The position numbers and the translations under genes were made by a program. Positions 1-8,146 of a stretch of 64,000 nt of DNA are shown here, piece after piece. This DNA is from Mesorhizobium sp. M1C.F.Ca.ET.210.01.1.1 (GTDB lineage Bacteria > Pseudomonadota > Alphaproteobacteria > Rhizobiales > Rhizobiaceae). The stretch lies in the NCBI RefSeq assembly GCF_004791585.1, contig NZ_SRUU01000012.1, positions 1-64,000 on the forward strand. The letters are read 5' to 3'. Every line of letters starts with the position of its first letter. Position 1 is the first letter of the stretch. A model generated the notes under the pieces. That model searched no databases. It saw nothing but the letters and a program-made list of their open reading frames with translations, and was not told the DNA's origin.

Positions 1-55
1 TCCCGACGGCGGTCGCGCCATCGCCGACATCTGCCGAAAATCGAAATCCCCATAG
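1..55 (+). CDS. Possible 3' end of a gene cut by the window edge
   Basis: An open frame enters from the left edge (first full codon at base 2) and ends at TAG 53-55. The last residues read PDGGRAIADICRKSKSP, with almost every early codon ending in C, as in real genes of this genome. It is too short to assign a family, and it may be chance. Confidence 0.25.
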   Translation, partial: PDGGRAIADICRKSKSP

Positions 56-436
56 CCATCGCCTGTGGCCCGCGGGTTCCTTCCTCGGGGACTTTCGTAC
101 GCCTGCCGGCGCCCGAAACTCTTCACGAGGGCGGACTGGCTGGTTCTGGCGTACGCGGAGCGAATAGCGGACATTTAAACCGATGGAGCTAGGTCCTGGA
201 TTGGACCCGAAGCCGTCACAGTCCCATTGCGAGGCAACTGCCGCGAACAAGCGGTAGGGAAGGTGGGACTCGCTCGTCAGTGGCGCTGCGGCAGGATCGC
301 CAAGGCGTCGCGCGAGTCATACCTCAAGAAGCGTGATCTGTGGTATGATGGGCCGGAGAGGGCACGCTGGAAGCGCCGGTCCCTACCTGCCTCGGGTCTG
401 CGGCTTGCGTGTCGCGAATCTTGACTGGGGCTCAAC
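56..436. other. Intergenic region upstream of the first cyclase gene
   Basis: No convincing gene is seen in this stretch. It contains the composite element at 131-175 that recurs upstream of the second cyclase gene. The short open frames here lack ribosome binding sites and look like chance. Confidence 0.6.
131..175 (+). repeat. Composite upstream element, copy 1
   Basis: The 16-mer GCGGACTGGCTGGTTC (131-146) is followed, after exactly 16 bases, by AATAGCGGACATT (163-175). The same 16-mer, the same 16-base gap and a near-identical second box recur at 2503-2547. Both copies lie 250-310 bases before a cyclase/TPR gene, so this is either a shared regulatory element or the relic of a duplicated upstream region. 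Confidence 0.65.
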
Positions 437-2155
437 ATGGAGCGGAAGCTCGCTGCCATCCTTGCCATCGATGTCGTAGGGTACTCGGCGCTCATGGAGG
501 CGGATGAAGCGGGCACCTTCGATCGGCTGAAACGTGGCCGCAAAGAGCTGTTCGAGCCGGAAATCGAGACGCGACACGGGCGAATCTTCAAGCTGATGGG
601 AGACGGCCTGCTGGCGGAGTTCGGCAGCGTGGTAGATGCGGTCGAATGCGCGGTCACGCTTCAGCGCGGCATGGCGGAACGTAATGCGAGCGTCGCCGAA
701 GACCAGCGCTTCGAAGTCCGGATCGGAATCAACCTTGGGGAAGTGATCGTCGAAGGGGACGATCGCTATGGCGAGGGCGTGAATGTGGCGTCGCGCCTCC
801 AACAACTCGCCGAGCCCGGTGGCATCTGCGTTTCGGAGAAGGTGTCCAAGGAGGTCAGGCAGAAGCTAGCGTTTGCGTTCGAGCCCATGGGCGAGCAGCG
901 GGTGAAGAACATAGCCGAGCCGATATACTGCTATCGCGTGAACCTGCAGCTTCCGAGAGCGGCTCCGGTCGGGCGACTGGCATCGCTGGAATTGCCCGAC
1001 AAGCCCTCAATCGCGGTTTTGCCTTTCACCAACATGAGCAACGATCCGGAGCAGGAAACCTTTGTCGACGGCTTGACCGAAGACCTGATCACCGACCTGT
1101 CTCGCTCAGCCGGCCTCTTCGTCATCGCGCGCAACTCGACCTTTGCTTACAAGGGGCGGTCGGTCGATGTGCGTTTGGCCGCGCGTGATCTTGGGGTGCG
1201 CTATGTGGTTGAAGGCAGCGCCCGGCGTGCTGCGGCGCGCGTGCGCATCAATGCGCAGTTGATCGACGCGATCGGCGGCGATCATATCTGGGCCGAGCGC
1301 TACGACAGCAGCCTCGAGGATATCTTTGCGGTGCAGGACGAGGTCACGGCCAAGATCGTCGAAGCCCTTGTCGGCCGATTGGCCGGACAGCCGGCGCGCA
1401 AACGGCCGACAAGTCTCGAAGCCTATGACCTCTGCGTGCGAGCCCGCGGCGTCAGTTTTCAGACCGGGTTAGGCGCGCGGGAAGCGCGCATGCTCCTGGA
1501 AAAGGCGATCGGACTCGATCCCGACTATGCCGAAGCACATAGCTTGCTGGCCCTCAATCTTTGGCTCGGCTGGCTGTTCTGGAACGAGCCGAAGGAAACC
1601 AACCAGCCTCGCGCACTGGCTGAAGCGCAGCGGGCTGTGGCGCTCGACCCTAACGATGCCGGGAACCGCTGGGGGCTGGGCATCATACTTGGTCACGAAC
1701 GGCGATACGCGGAATCGGATGCCGAATTCGAGACGACCTTCAAGCTCGATCCCAATCATGCCGATGCCTGGGCGATGCGCTCGGATCTCATCACCTTGAG
1801 GGGCGACGCGGTCAAGGGCGTCGAATTCGTGAAGCGGGCTTTGCGGCTCAATCCGCACCCACCGGGGTGGTACTATTGGATGGCAGGCCAAGCCTACTAT
1901 GCGCTCGGGGACTATCAATCCGCGGTCGAGGCTTTACGCAAACCGGAAACCTACCGCACCACGTCGCGGCGCATGCTGGCGGCAGCCCTCGCGCAGGTCG
2001 GGCGCCTGGATGAAGCCCGTCAGGAAGCGGAATTCTTCATGATGAGCAATCCCCATTTCAGCATCAGGCATTGGGCAACATCGCAGCCATTCGACGACGA
2101 GGAAGTGCTCCAGCGCTTCGTCGAAGGCTACCGCAAGGCTGGCCTTCCCGACTAA
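437..2155 (+). CDS. Class III adenylate/guanylate cyclase with TolB-like and TPR domains
   Basis: A 572-residue protein. Residues 5-170 form a class III nucleotide cyclase domain: the metal-binding Asp is in AIDVVGYS, a second Asp is in KLMGDGLLAEF, and GVNVASRL carries the transition-state Asn/Arg. The Lys just before MGDG fits adenine recognition. Residues about 190-310 resemble the TolB N-terminal fold (SIAVLPFTNMSNDPEQ), and TPR-like repeats fill about 340-560. There is no signal peptide or membrane span, so it is probably cytosolic. The start is ATG 437 after GGGGCTCAAC. The next gene is a paralogue of the same layout. Rhizobial genomes carry many such proteins, and the signal each one senses is generally unknown. 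Confidence 0.85.
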   Translation: MERKLAAILAIDVVGYSALMEADEAGTFDRLKRGRKELFEPEIETRHGRIFKLMGDGLLAEFGSVVDAVECAVTLQRGMAERNASVAEDQRFEVRIGINLGEVIVEGDDRYGEGVNVASRLQQLAEPGGICVSEKVSKEVRQKLAFAFEPMGEQRVKNIAEPIYCYRVNLQLPRAAPVGRLASLELPDKPSIAVLPFTNMSNDPEQETFVDGLTEDLITDLSRSAGLFVIARNSTFAYKGRSVDVRLAARDLGVRYVVEGSARRAAARVRINAQLIDAIGGDHIWAERYDSSLEDIFAVQDEVTAKIVEALVGRLAGQPARKRPTSLEAYDLCVRARGVSFQTGLGAREARMLLEKAIGLDPDYAEAHSLLALNLWLGWLFWNEPKETNQPRALAEAQRAVALDPNDAGNRWGLGIILGHERRYAESDAEFETTFKLDPNHADAWAMRSDLITLRGDAVKGVEFVKRALRLNPHPPGWYYWMAGQAYYALGDYQSAVEALRKPETYRTTSRRMLAAALAQVGRLDEARQEAEFFMMSNPHFSIRHWATSQPFDDEEVLQRFVEGYRKAGLPD

Positions 2156-2759
2156 AGAGCGCATTGCTTTGGATCGCCGGCTTGCTCCCGTCAGGATATA
2201 GGCTCGTCTTTTGACTATGAGGGCAATGCCCGTGGGTTCCATCGATCAATGTCCGTTGAGGGCGCAAACGTCCCACCTTCGCCTGTTCGCTCAGATGTCT
2301 GCTATTGGGGTGCGGGTAGGGTCCACGCGACGACGAGATGCGGCGCAAAGCGGCCATACGTGACTCACCTATTGCTTTGAACCTCCGCCACGACGAAACC
2401 AGCTGAGAGTGTGCGTACCTCGCTCGGCGTCTGTGATGCAGGCGGATTGGGCGGTGAATTTTATAGCTGCGGGAGTAATTCGAAATCATGTCAATGGCGA
2501 CAGCGGACTGGCTGGTTCAGGCTACGGATCTTTCAAAAGCGGACGTTCGGTTGAACGGGGACATAGTCGTGACCTGACCAAAATTAGCCCTTCGGCAGCA
2601 GCCGCGATCGGACGATAAACGACGCCGTGTTAGGAATGGCCCAAGCGACGTGGTGAGTTGATCGCTGCTGGCGCCGGCACTGCACGCTCGCATTCGAGGT
2701 AGGACTAGAATACGCTCGCCGCCCGGAGCTTCGACCTATGGAAGAGGCAGGACACAAGC
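2156..2759. other. 604-base intergenic region between the two cyclase paralogues
   Basis: I see no gene here. It holds the second composite element (2503-2547). It also holds inverted, degenerate copies of the AGCGGACATT box near 2250-2262 (TGTCCGTT) and 2293-2306 (ATGTCTGCTATT). Open frames in this stretch lack ribosome binding sites and codon bias. Confidence 0.6.
2503..2547 (+). repeat. Composite upstream element, copy 2
   Basis: GCGGACTGGCTGGTTC at 2503-2518 is identical to 131-146. After a 16-base gap comes AAAGCGGACGTT. It lies about 250 bases before the second cyclase gene, mirroring copy 1. Confidence 0.65.
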
Positions 2760-4508
2760 ATGGAGCGACGCCTCACCGCAATCCTTGCTGCCGACGTCGT
2801 CGGCTACAGCCGCCTCATGGGAGCCGACGAGGTTGGCACGCTTGCACAGCTGAAGAGGCTTCGCGCCGAAGTGATCGAGCCCAAGATCACAGAGTCCCAC
2901 GGACGCATCGTCGGTTCCGCTGGCGACAGCCTTCTTGTCGAATTCGCCAGCGCAGTCCACGCGGTGCAGTGTGCGGTCGAAGCCCAGGAGGGATTGGCTG
3001 CTCACAATGCAAGTTTGCCCGAAGACAAGCGCATGACTTTCCGTATGGGCGTGAATCTGAGCGACGTGATTGCCGAGGACGATACAATCTACGGTGATGG
3101 TGTGAACATCGCCGCGCGGCTCGAGAAGCTTGCAGAACCTGGCGGCGTCTGCGTCGCGAGCAACGTCTACGAGCAGGTCAAGGGCAAACTAGACTATGCC
3201 TACACCGACCTCGGTAGCCATCAGGTCCACAACATCGTGGAGGCGGTGCGCGCCTATCAGGTCAGTCGAGCAAAACCAACTTCGGTATTCTCGACAAGGG
3301 AGAGGCTGACGCTTCCCGAAAAACCGTCCATTGCGGTCTTGCCATTCGACAACCTCAGTGGCGACCCCGAGCAGGGCTACTTCGCTGACGGCATGGTGGA
3401 GGAGATCATCACCGCGCTGTCCCGGACGCGCTGGCTGTTCGTCATCGCGCGCAACTCGAGCTTTACTTACAAGGGCCGGGCAGTGGACATTAAGCAGGTC
3501 GGGCGCGAGCTTGGTGTGCGCTATGTGCTTGAAGGGAGCGTGCGCAAGGCGGCGAGCAGGGTGCGCATTACCGGGCAGCTTATCGATGCGGCAACGGGTG
3601 CACATCTATGGGCCGACCGTTTCGACGGCGGGCTGGAGGACGTTTTTGACCTGCAGGAGGAAGTGACCCGGAGCGTCGTCGGAGCGATCGCTCCGAAGCT
3701 GGAACAGGCAGAGATCGAGCGGGCCAAGCGCAAACCGACCGAGCACCTTGACGCTTACGACTATTATCTGCGCGGGATAGCAAGCCTCCACCAGTTGACC
3801 AGGGAATCCAACGCAACCGCCCTTCAGTTGTTTTACAAGGCCATCGAACTCGACCCTGAATTCGCCTCGGCATACGGCATGGCCGCGTGGTGTGCCGTCA
3901 TGCGCAAGGCGAACGGCTGGATGGCCGATCATGAGCAGGAAACCGTCGAGACAGAACGCCTGGCTCTGAAGGCAGTGGATTTGGGCAGGGATGACGGGGT
4001 TGCGCTCTCACTCGGCGGGCACGCGCTCGCGTATGTCGTGGGCGACAACAATAGCGGGGCAGCGTTCATTGATCGCGCGCTCGCGCTCAATCCGAACCTG
4101 GCTACCGCGTGGCTATTCAGCGGCTGGGTCAGAGTCGACCTCGGCGATACGGAAACCGCTCTCCAGCACCTCGCGACTGCGATACGCATGAGCCCGGTCG
4201 ACCCGCTCATGTTCGATATGCAGAATGCGGTTGCAGTGGCTCATCTCTTCGCTGGTCGATTTGAGGAGGCATCATCTTGGGCCGAAAGGTCGTTGCGGGA
4301 AAAGCCGGACTTTTTGGGGTCGTTGCGCTATGCGGCTGCAAGCTATGCTCACGCCTGCCGAACCGAGGACGCGCAAAAGGTGGTGAGCCGAATTCTCGCC
4401 CTCGATCCTGGCCAACGAATTTCCAATCTCGCCGACGTCGTTTCAGCCGTCCCAGCCCATATGGCTCTGCTTGCAGAAGGTTTGCGAAAGGCGGGGCTGC
4501 CGGAATAG
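2760..4508 (+). CDS. Class III cyclase-like protein with TolB-like and TPR domains (paralogue)
   Basis: A 582-residue paralogue of the preceding gene with the same order: cyclase domain (about 5-170), TolB-like segment (SIAVLPFDNLSGDPEQGYF, from about 190) and TPRs (about 330-575). The metal Asp residues (AADVVGYS, GDSLLVEF) and GVNIAARL are kept. However, the position that is Lys in the first protein (KLMGDG) reads GSAGDS here, so the usual adenine-recognition Lys is missing. It may prefer another nucleotide or be a weak or inactive cyclase used for signalling. The ATG at 2760 follows a weak AGGACACAAGC. It faces the convergent proline racemase gene. Confidence 0.82.
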   Translation: MERRLTAILAADVVGYSRLMGADEVGTLAQLKRLRAEVIEPKITESHGRIVGSAGDSLLVEFASAVHAVQCAVEAQEGLAAHNASLPEDKRMTFRMGVNLSDVIAEDDTIYGDGVNIAARLEKLAEPGGVCVASNVYEQVKGKLDYAYTDLGSHQVHNIVEAVRAYQVSRAKPTSVFSTRERLTLPEKPSIAVLPFDNLSGDPEQGYFADGMVEEIITALSRTRWLFVIARNSSFTYKGRAVDIKQVGRELGVRYVLEGSVRKAASRVRITGQLIDAATGAHLWADRFDGGLEDVFDLQEEVTRSVVGAIAPKLEQAEIERAKRKPTEHLDAYDYYLRGIASLHQLTRESNATALQLFYKAIELDPEFASAYGMAAWCAVMRKANGWMADHEQETVETERLALKAVDLGRDDGVALSLGGHALAYVVGDNNSGAAFIDRALALNPNLATAWLFSGWVRVDLGDTETALQHLATAIRMSPVDPLMFDMQNAVAVAHLFAGRFEEASSWAERSLREKPDFLGSLRYAAASYAHACRTEDAQKVVSRILALDPGQRISNLADVVSAVPAHMALLAEGLRKAGLPE

Positions 4509-4695
4509 CGCTGCCAGGCTGGCGCATCGATCGTGAGTTGGGAACGCACCGAGCGGGGGGCAGATTCGGCGCGGATCACCTTGAGGCAGGGAGTCCGACA
4601 CAGGACCATCCCGACGGAGACTCCCCGTCAAGCGCCTCTGGACACCATGGCAGGCATTGCCTCTCCGGCCGGTCCGCCCCCATCGCCCAATCGCG

Positions 4696-5736
4696 CTACT
4701 GTTTCACCGAGGTCGATGTGCCCCAGGTGTCCGACAGCACATAGCCTTGCGGATAGGGATCCGTCGGATCGAGATAGTAGCTGTGCTCGCCCGTGATCCA
4801 GGCGCGGCCGGTGATCTGCGGAACGATCGCCTTGCGTCCAGCAACCTCGGCCAGTTCGAGAATCCTGCCGGTGAAACGTGAGCCGATGATCGATTCATGG
4901 ATCAGAACGTCGCCGACGTTCATCAGGCCCCGGGCCTGCAGCACGGCCATGCGGGCCGACGTGCCGGTTCCGGTCGGGCTGCGGTCGGAGCGTCCGGGCG
5001 AGACGATGCAGGTGTTGCGCGTGACGTTGCCCGGCCCCTGGAACGGCATGGCGAACTGCACGATCGACACACCGCGCACATTGTCGAATTCCGGATGCAC
5101 GACATCGAGCTGCTCGCGCGCGGCGCGGCGGACCTTCTCGCCGGTAACCGCCAATTCCCGGGCCTCGTCGGGTGTGACCGAGAAGCCGAGCGCGGCTGCG
5201 TCGACGATCGCGTAGAACATCCCGCCATAGGCGATGTCGACCTTCAGCGTGCCGAGCCCTTCCACCTCGATATTGGCATCGAGGCGTTCGGCGAAGGCCG
5301 GCGCGTTGCGCAAGGTGATCGACAGGCACTTGCCGTCGCGGCATTCGGCACGCACTTCGATGACGCCGCCCGGCATGTCGAGCTTGAAGCGCGTCTCGGG
5401 CTCGTTCATCGGCACCATGCCGGTCTCGAGCAGCACAGTGGCGACGCAGATCGTGTTGGAGCCGGACATCGGCGGATATTCCGTCGGCTCCATGATGATT
5501 GCGCCGGCGACGCAATCCTCGCGCGTCGAGGGGACCAGGAGATTGACGTGCCGGGCAACGCTGCCGCGCGGCTCGCAGATCAGCATGCGCCTTATATGGT
5601 CGTGATCGCGCTCCATCGCGATCATCTTTTCCATCATAGTGCGGCCCGCCGGCGGCAGGACGCCGCCCACGATGACATCGCCGATCTCACCCTCGGCATG
5701 GCAGCCGACGACGCGAATGCTGGATCTGGTGCGCAT
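4696..5736 (-). CDS. Proline racemase family enzyme (hydroxyproline dehydratase/epimerase type)
   Basis: A 346-residue cytosolic enzyme of the proline racemase superfamily, which interconverts or dehydrates proline and hydroxyproline isomers. The two catalytic-base positions read PMSGSNT (Ser91) and DRSPTGTGTSAR (Thr255). Both cysteines of classical racemases are therefore replaced. In characterised members Thr at the second site goes with trans-3-hydroxyproline dehydratases and Ser at the first with some 4-hydroxyproline epimerases, so the exact reaction is open. The start is ATG 5736 after GGGAGAAACA; the frame is open further upstream but lacks a better site. It is divergent from a DHDPS-family gene, the pairing expected for hydroxyproline breakdown. 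Confidence 0.85.
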   Translation of the reverse strand: MRTRSSIRVVGCHAEGEIGDVIVGGVLPPAGRTMMEKMIAMERDHDHIRRMLICEPRGSVARHVNLLVPSTREDCVAGAIIMEPTEYPPMSGSNTICVATVLLETGMVPMNEPETRFKLDMPGGVIEVRAECRDGKCLSITLRNAPAFAERLDANIEVEGLGTLKVDIAYGGMFYAIVDAAALGFSVTPDEARELAVTGEKVRRAAREQLDVVHPEFDNVRGVSIVQFAMPFQGPGNVTRNTCIVSPGRSDRSPTGTGTSARMAVLQARGLMNVGDVLIHESIIGSRFTGRILELAEVAGRKAIVPQITGRAWITGEHSYYLDPTDPYPQGYVLSDTWGTSTSVKQ

Positions 5737-5762
5737 TGTTTCTCCCTGCCGACCGCGACTAT

Positions 5763-5777
5763 CCGCTTGGCAAGCGG
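5763..5777. promoter_or_regulatory. Perfect 15-bp palindrome in the hydroxyproline divergon
   Basis: CCGCTTG-G-CAAGCGG has two perfect 7-bp arms around one base. It sits 27 bases before the proline racemase start and 70 before the DHDPS-family start. A dimeric repressor site is the simplest reading. Confidence 0.5.
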
Positions 5778-5794
5778 TACCGCTCCGGGACAAA

Positions 5795-5826
5795 CTGATC
5801 AATCTGCATGCTGATCAATCTGTATG
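5795..5826 (+). promoter_or_regulatory. Tandem 16-bp direct repeat, candidate operator
   Basis: CTGATCAATCTGCATG (5795-5810) is directly followed by CTGATCAATCTGTATG (5811-5826), a 15 of 16 match. Each unit contains the palindrome TGATCA. It lies just before the ribosome binding site of the DHDPS-family gene, a position suited to transcriptional control of that gene. Confidence 0.55.
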
Positions 5827-5847
5827 CCAGGCTCAAGGAGAATCCGA

Positions 5848-6810
5848 ATGAACGCCACTGTCTTCTCCGGCTGCATGCCGGCGCTGATGACGCCTTGCAC
5901 CAACGACCGTCAGCCCGACTTCGAGGCGCTCGCGCGTAAGGGACGCGAGCTGATCGCCGCCGGCATGTCGGCGGTCGTCTATTGCGGATCCATGGGCGAT
6001 TGGCCGCTGCTGAGCGACGAGCAGCGCATGGAAGGCGTCGAGCGGCTGGTGAAGGCCGGCGTGCCGGTGATCGTCGGCACCGGCGCGGTCAACACCGCCA
6101 GCGCCGTGGCCCATGCCGCGCACGCCCAGAAAGTTGGCGCGCGCGGCCTGATGGTGATCCCACGCGTCTTGTCGCGCGGACCCTCGGTGACGGCGCAGCG
6201 CCACCACTTCAAGGCCATCCTCGCCGCCGCCCCCGACCTGCCGGCGGTCATCTACAACAGCCCCTATTACGGTTTTGCCACGCGCGCCGATCTCTTCTTC
6301 GCGCTGCGCGCCGAACATCCGAACCTGGTTGGCTTCAAGGAATTCGGCGGCCCGTCGGACCTGCGCTATGCGGCGGAAAACATCACCAGCCGTGACGATG
6401 AAGTCGCGCTCATGATCGGCGTCGACACCGCCGTCTTCCATGGCTTCGTCAATTGCGGCGCCTCGGGCGCCATCACCGGCATCGGCAACGTGCTGCCCAA
6501 GGAGGTGCTGCATCTCGTCGGCCTCAGCCAAGCGGCGGCGAAGGGCGATGCCGAAGCGCGCCGGCTGGCGCTGGAGCTGGACGCCGCGCTTGCCGTGCTG
6601 TCCTCCTTCGACGAGGGTCCGGACCTGGTGCTCTATTTCAAGCACATGATGGTTTTGAAGGGGAATCCCGAGTACCGGCTGCATTTCAACGAAACGGACG
6701 CGCTGAGCGACAGCCAGCGCGGCTATGCCGAGCAGCAGATCAAGCTCTTCGACGCCTGGTACGCGCAGTGGTCGAGGCAGCCCGGCGTGGTGGCGAGATA
6801 CGCTGCCTGA
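5848..6810 (+). CDS. Dihydrodipicolinate synthase family aldolase/deaminase
   Basis: A 320-residue TIM-barrel protein of the DapA/NAL family. It shows the family's GSMGDWPLL N-terminal loop (usually G-[ST]-T-G-E), the Tyr of VIYNSPYYG and the Schiff-base Lys in NLVGFKEFGG. Next to a proline racemase family gene the likely job is pyrroline-4-hydroxy-2-carboxylate deaminase, which makes alpha-ketoglutarate semialdehyde from hydroxyproline. That role comes from context, and other keto-acid aldolase activities are possible. The start is ATG 5848 after AAGGAGAATCCG. It is longer than E. coli DapA (about 290 residues). Confidence 0.82.
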   Translation: MNATVFSGCMPALMTPCTNDRQPDFEALARKGRELIAAGMSAVVYCGSMGDWPLLSDEQRMEGVERLVKAGVPVIVGTGAVNTASAVAHAAHAQKVGARGLMVIPRVLSRGPSVTAQRHHFKAILAAAPDLPAVIYNSPYYGFATRADLFFALRAEHPNLVGFKEFGGPSDLRYAAENITSRDDEVALMIGVDTAVFHGFVNCGASGAITGIGNVLPKEVLHLVGLSQAAAKGDAEARRLALELDAALAVLSSFDEGPDLVLYFKHMMVLKGNPEYRLHFNETDALSDSQRGYAEQQIKLFDAWYAQWSRQPGVVARYAA

Positions 6811-7193
6811 CCGGCCGGCATGGCGGCGGAAGCTTCCTAAGCCACAACGCTCCCTCCGCCGTCAAATTGGAACTGGCTTGTCCTGCTGCCCTGCCGGCAA
6901 ACCTCTCGCGATCTGGACGGATCGCCAGGATCGGCGAGTGCCTTCGAAAGCAGCGACAGCATCGGCTTCGCCCGACGTCCCGCCTTCCGTTTCACAAGCG
7001 AGGAGCTCGGCGTCTTATGACGCGAGGGTCCGGTGTTGCGAAGGCTCAGGATAGTCAAAAAAGTACCAATGACGGCACCGGAACATAGTGGCGCCGGTTT
7101 CGTCGGCTCAGTAGTCTGGCTGGCATGAGGCCGATGAGGGGAGCGCGTCGGCGAGGCGATCGCGCTGATGGCCTCGACACGGGAGGAACAGCG
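6811..7193. other. 383-base intergenic region
   Basis: No gene is supported here. Open frames on both strands are out of character in codon use and lack ribosome binding sites. The 3' part must hold the promoter of the AraC-type regulator, but I could not pick out clear -35 and -10 boxes. Confidence 0.5.
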
Positions 7194-8078
7194 ATGAAAC
7201 CTGATCTCGAGCTTGTGCAGATCAGGCCGGGCGAATCTTTCACCGCCTGGTCGCACGGCTATCCGTTCCGCACGGTGCGCTGGCATTTCCACCCGGAATA
7301 CGAGCTGCACCTCATCGTCGCCACCCGCGGCCGCTATTTCGTCGGCGACTTCATCGGCGAGTTCGAGCCGGGCAATCTCGTGCTGACCGGCCCCAACCTG
7401 CCGCACAATTGGGTGAGCGATGTGCCGAAGGACGCGACGGTGCCGCTGCGCTGCCGTATCATCCAGTTCAACGAGGGCTTCATCGACGGCGCCATCAACA
7501 CCTTCCCCGAGCTCGCGGCGCTGACGCCGGTGTTGGAGGCCTCGCGCCGCGGCGTGCAGTTCAGCCGGCAGACCAGCCGGCAGCTCGCGCCGTTGATGGA
7601 AGAGATCATGAATTCGCAAGGCGTGCGCCGCATCGAGCTGTTCATGATGATGATGGGCCTGCTCAGCCGTGCCGAGGGCGCGCGCATGCTCGCCAGCGCA
7701 AGCTATCTGCCGGACCCGTCGGGCTACATGTCGGCCGGCATCAACAAGGCGCTTGCCTATCTGCGCGAGAACCTGACCCAGCCCTTCAGTGAGACCGATC
7801 TCGCCGGCATCGCAGGCCAGTCGCCCAGCGTCTTCTCGCGCTCCTTCCGCCAGCACACCGGCATGACCTTGGTGCAGTATGTGAAACGGCTGCGCATCAA
7901 CCTGGCCTGCCAGATGCTGATGAGCGACGAGCTGGCCCCGATCACCAGCATCTGCTTCGAGGTCGGCTACAACACCCTTTCCAACTTCAACCGGCAGTTC
8001 CTCGCCGAAAAGGGCATGACGCCCTCGCATTTCCGGCGGCTGACGCTGCACAACATCAACCTGGCGAAAGCGGCCTAG
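7194..8078 (+). CDS. AraC family transcriptional regulator
   Basis: A 294-residue regulator. The N-terminal half (about 10-110) is a cupin-type sensing domain (HFHPEYELHLIVATRGRYFVGD). The C-terminal 100 residues hold two helix-turn-helix motifs, ending in the classic FEVGYNTLSNFNRQFLAEKGMTPSHFRR-type segment. The start is ATG 7194 with GGGAGGAACAGCG in front. It lies 68 bases upstream of the FGGY kinase on the same strand and probably controls that gene in response to a sugar, although no inducer can be inferred. Confidence 0.88.
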   Translation: MKPDLELVQIRPGESFTAWSHGYPFRTVRWHFHPEYELHLIVATRGRYFVGDFIGEFEPGNLVLTGPNLPHNWVSDVPKDATVPLRCRIIQFNEGFIDGAINTFPELAALTPVLEASRRGVQFSRQTSRQLAPLMEEIMNSQGVRRIELFMMMMGLLSRAEGARMLASASYLPDPSGYMSAGINKALAYLRENLTQPFSETDLAGIAGQSPSVFSRSFRQHTGMTLVQYVKRLRINLACQMLMSDELAPITSICFEVGYNTLSNFNRQFLAEKGMTPSHFRRLTLHNINLAKAA

Positions 8079-8146
8079 GCGCCAGGCCGCGCGGCTCACC
8101 CAGTAATGACCTCCAAGCACATCGGCGCAACCGGCCGCGGAGTTGA

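Noticed and set aside
2409-2618. 69-codon open frame between the cyclase genes
   Set aside because: It covers the repeated composite element, has no ribosome binding site and resembles nothing known.
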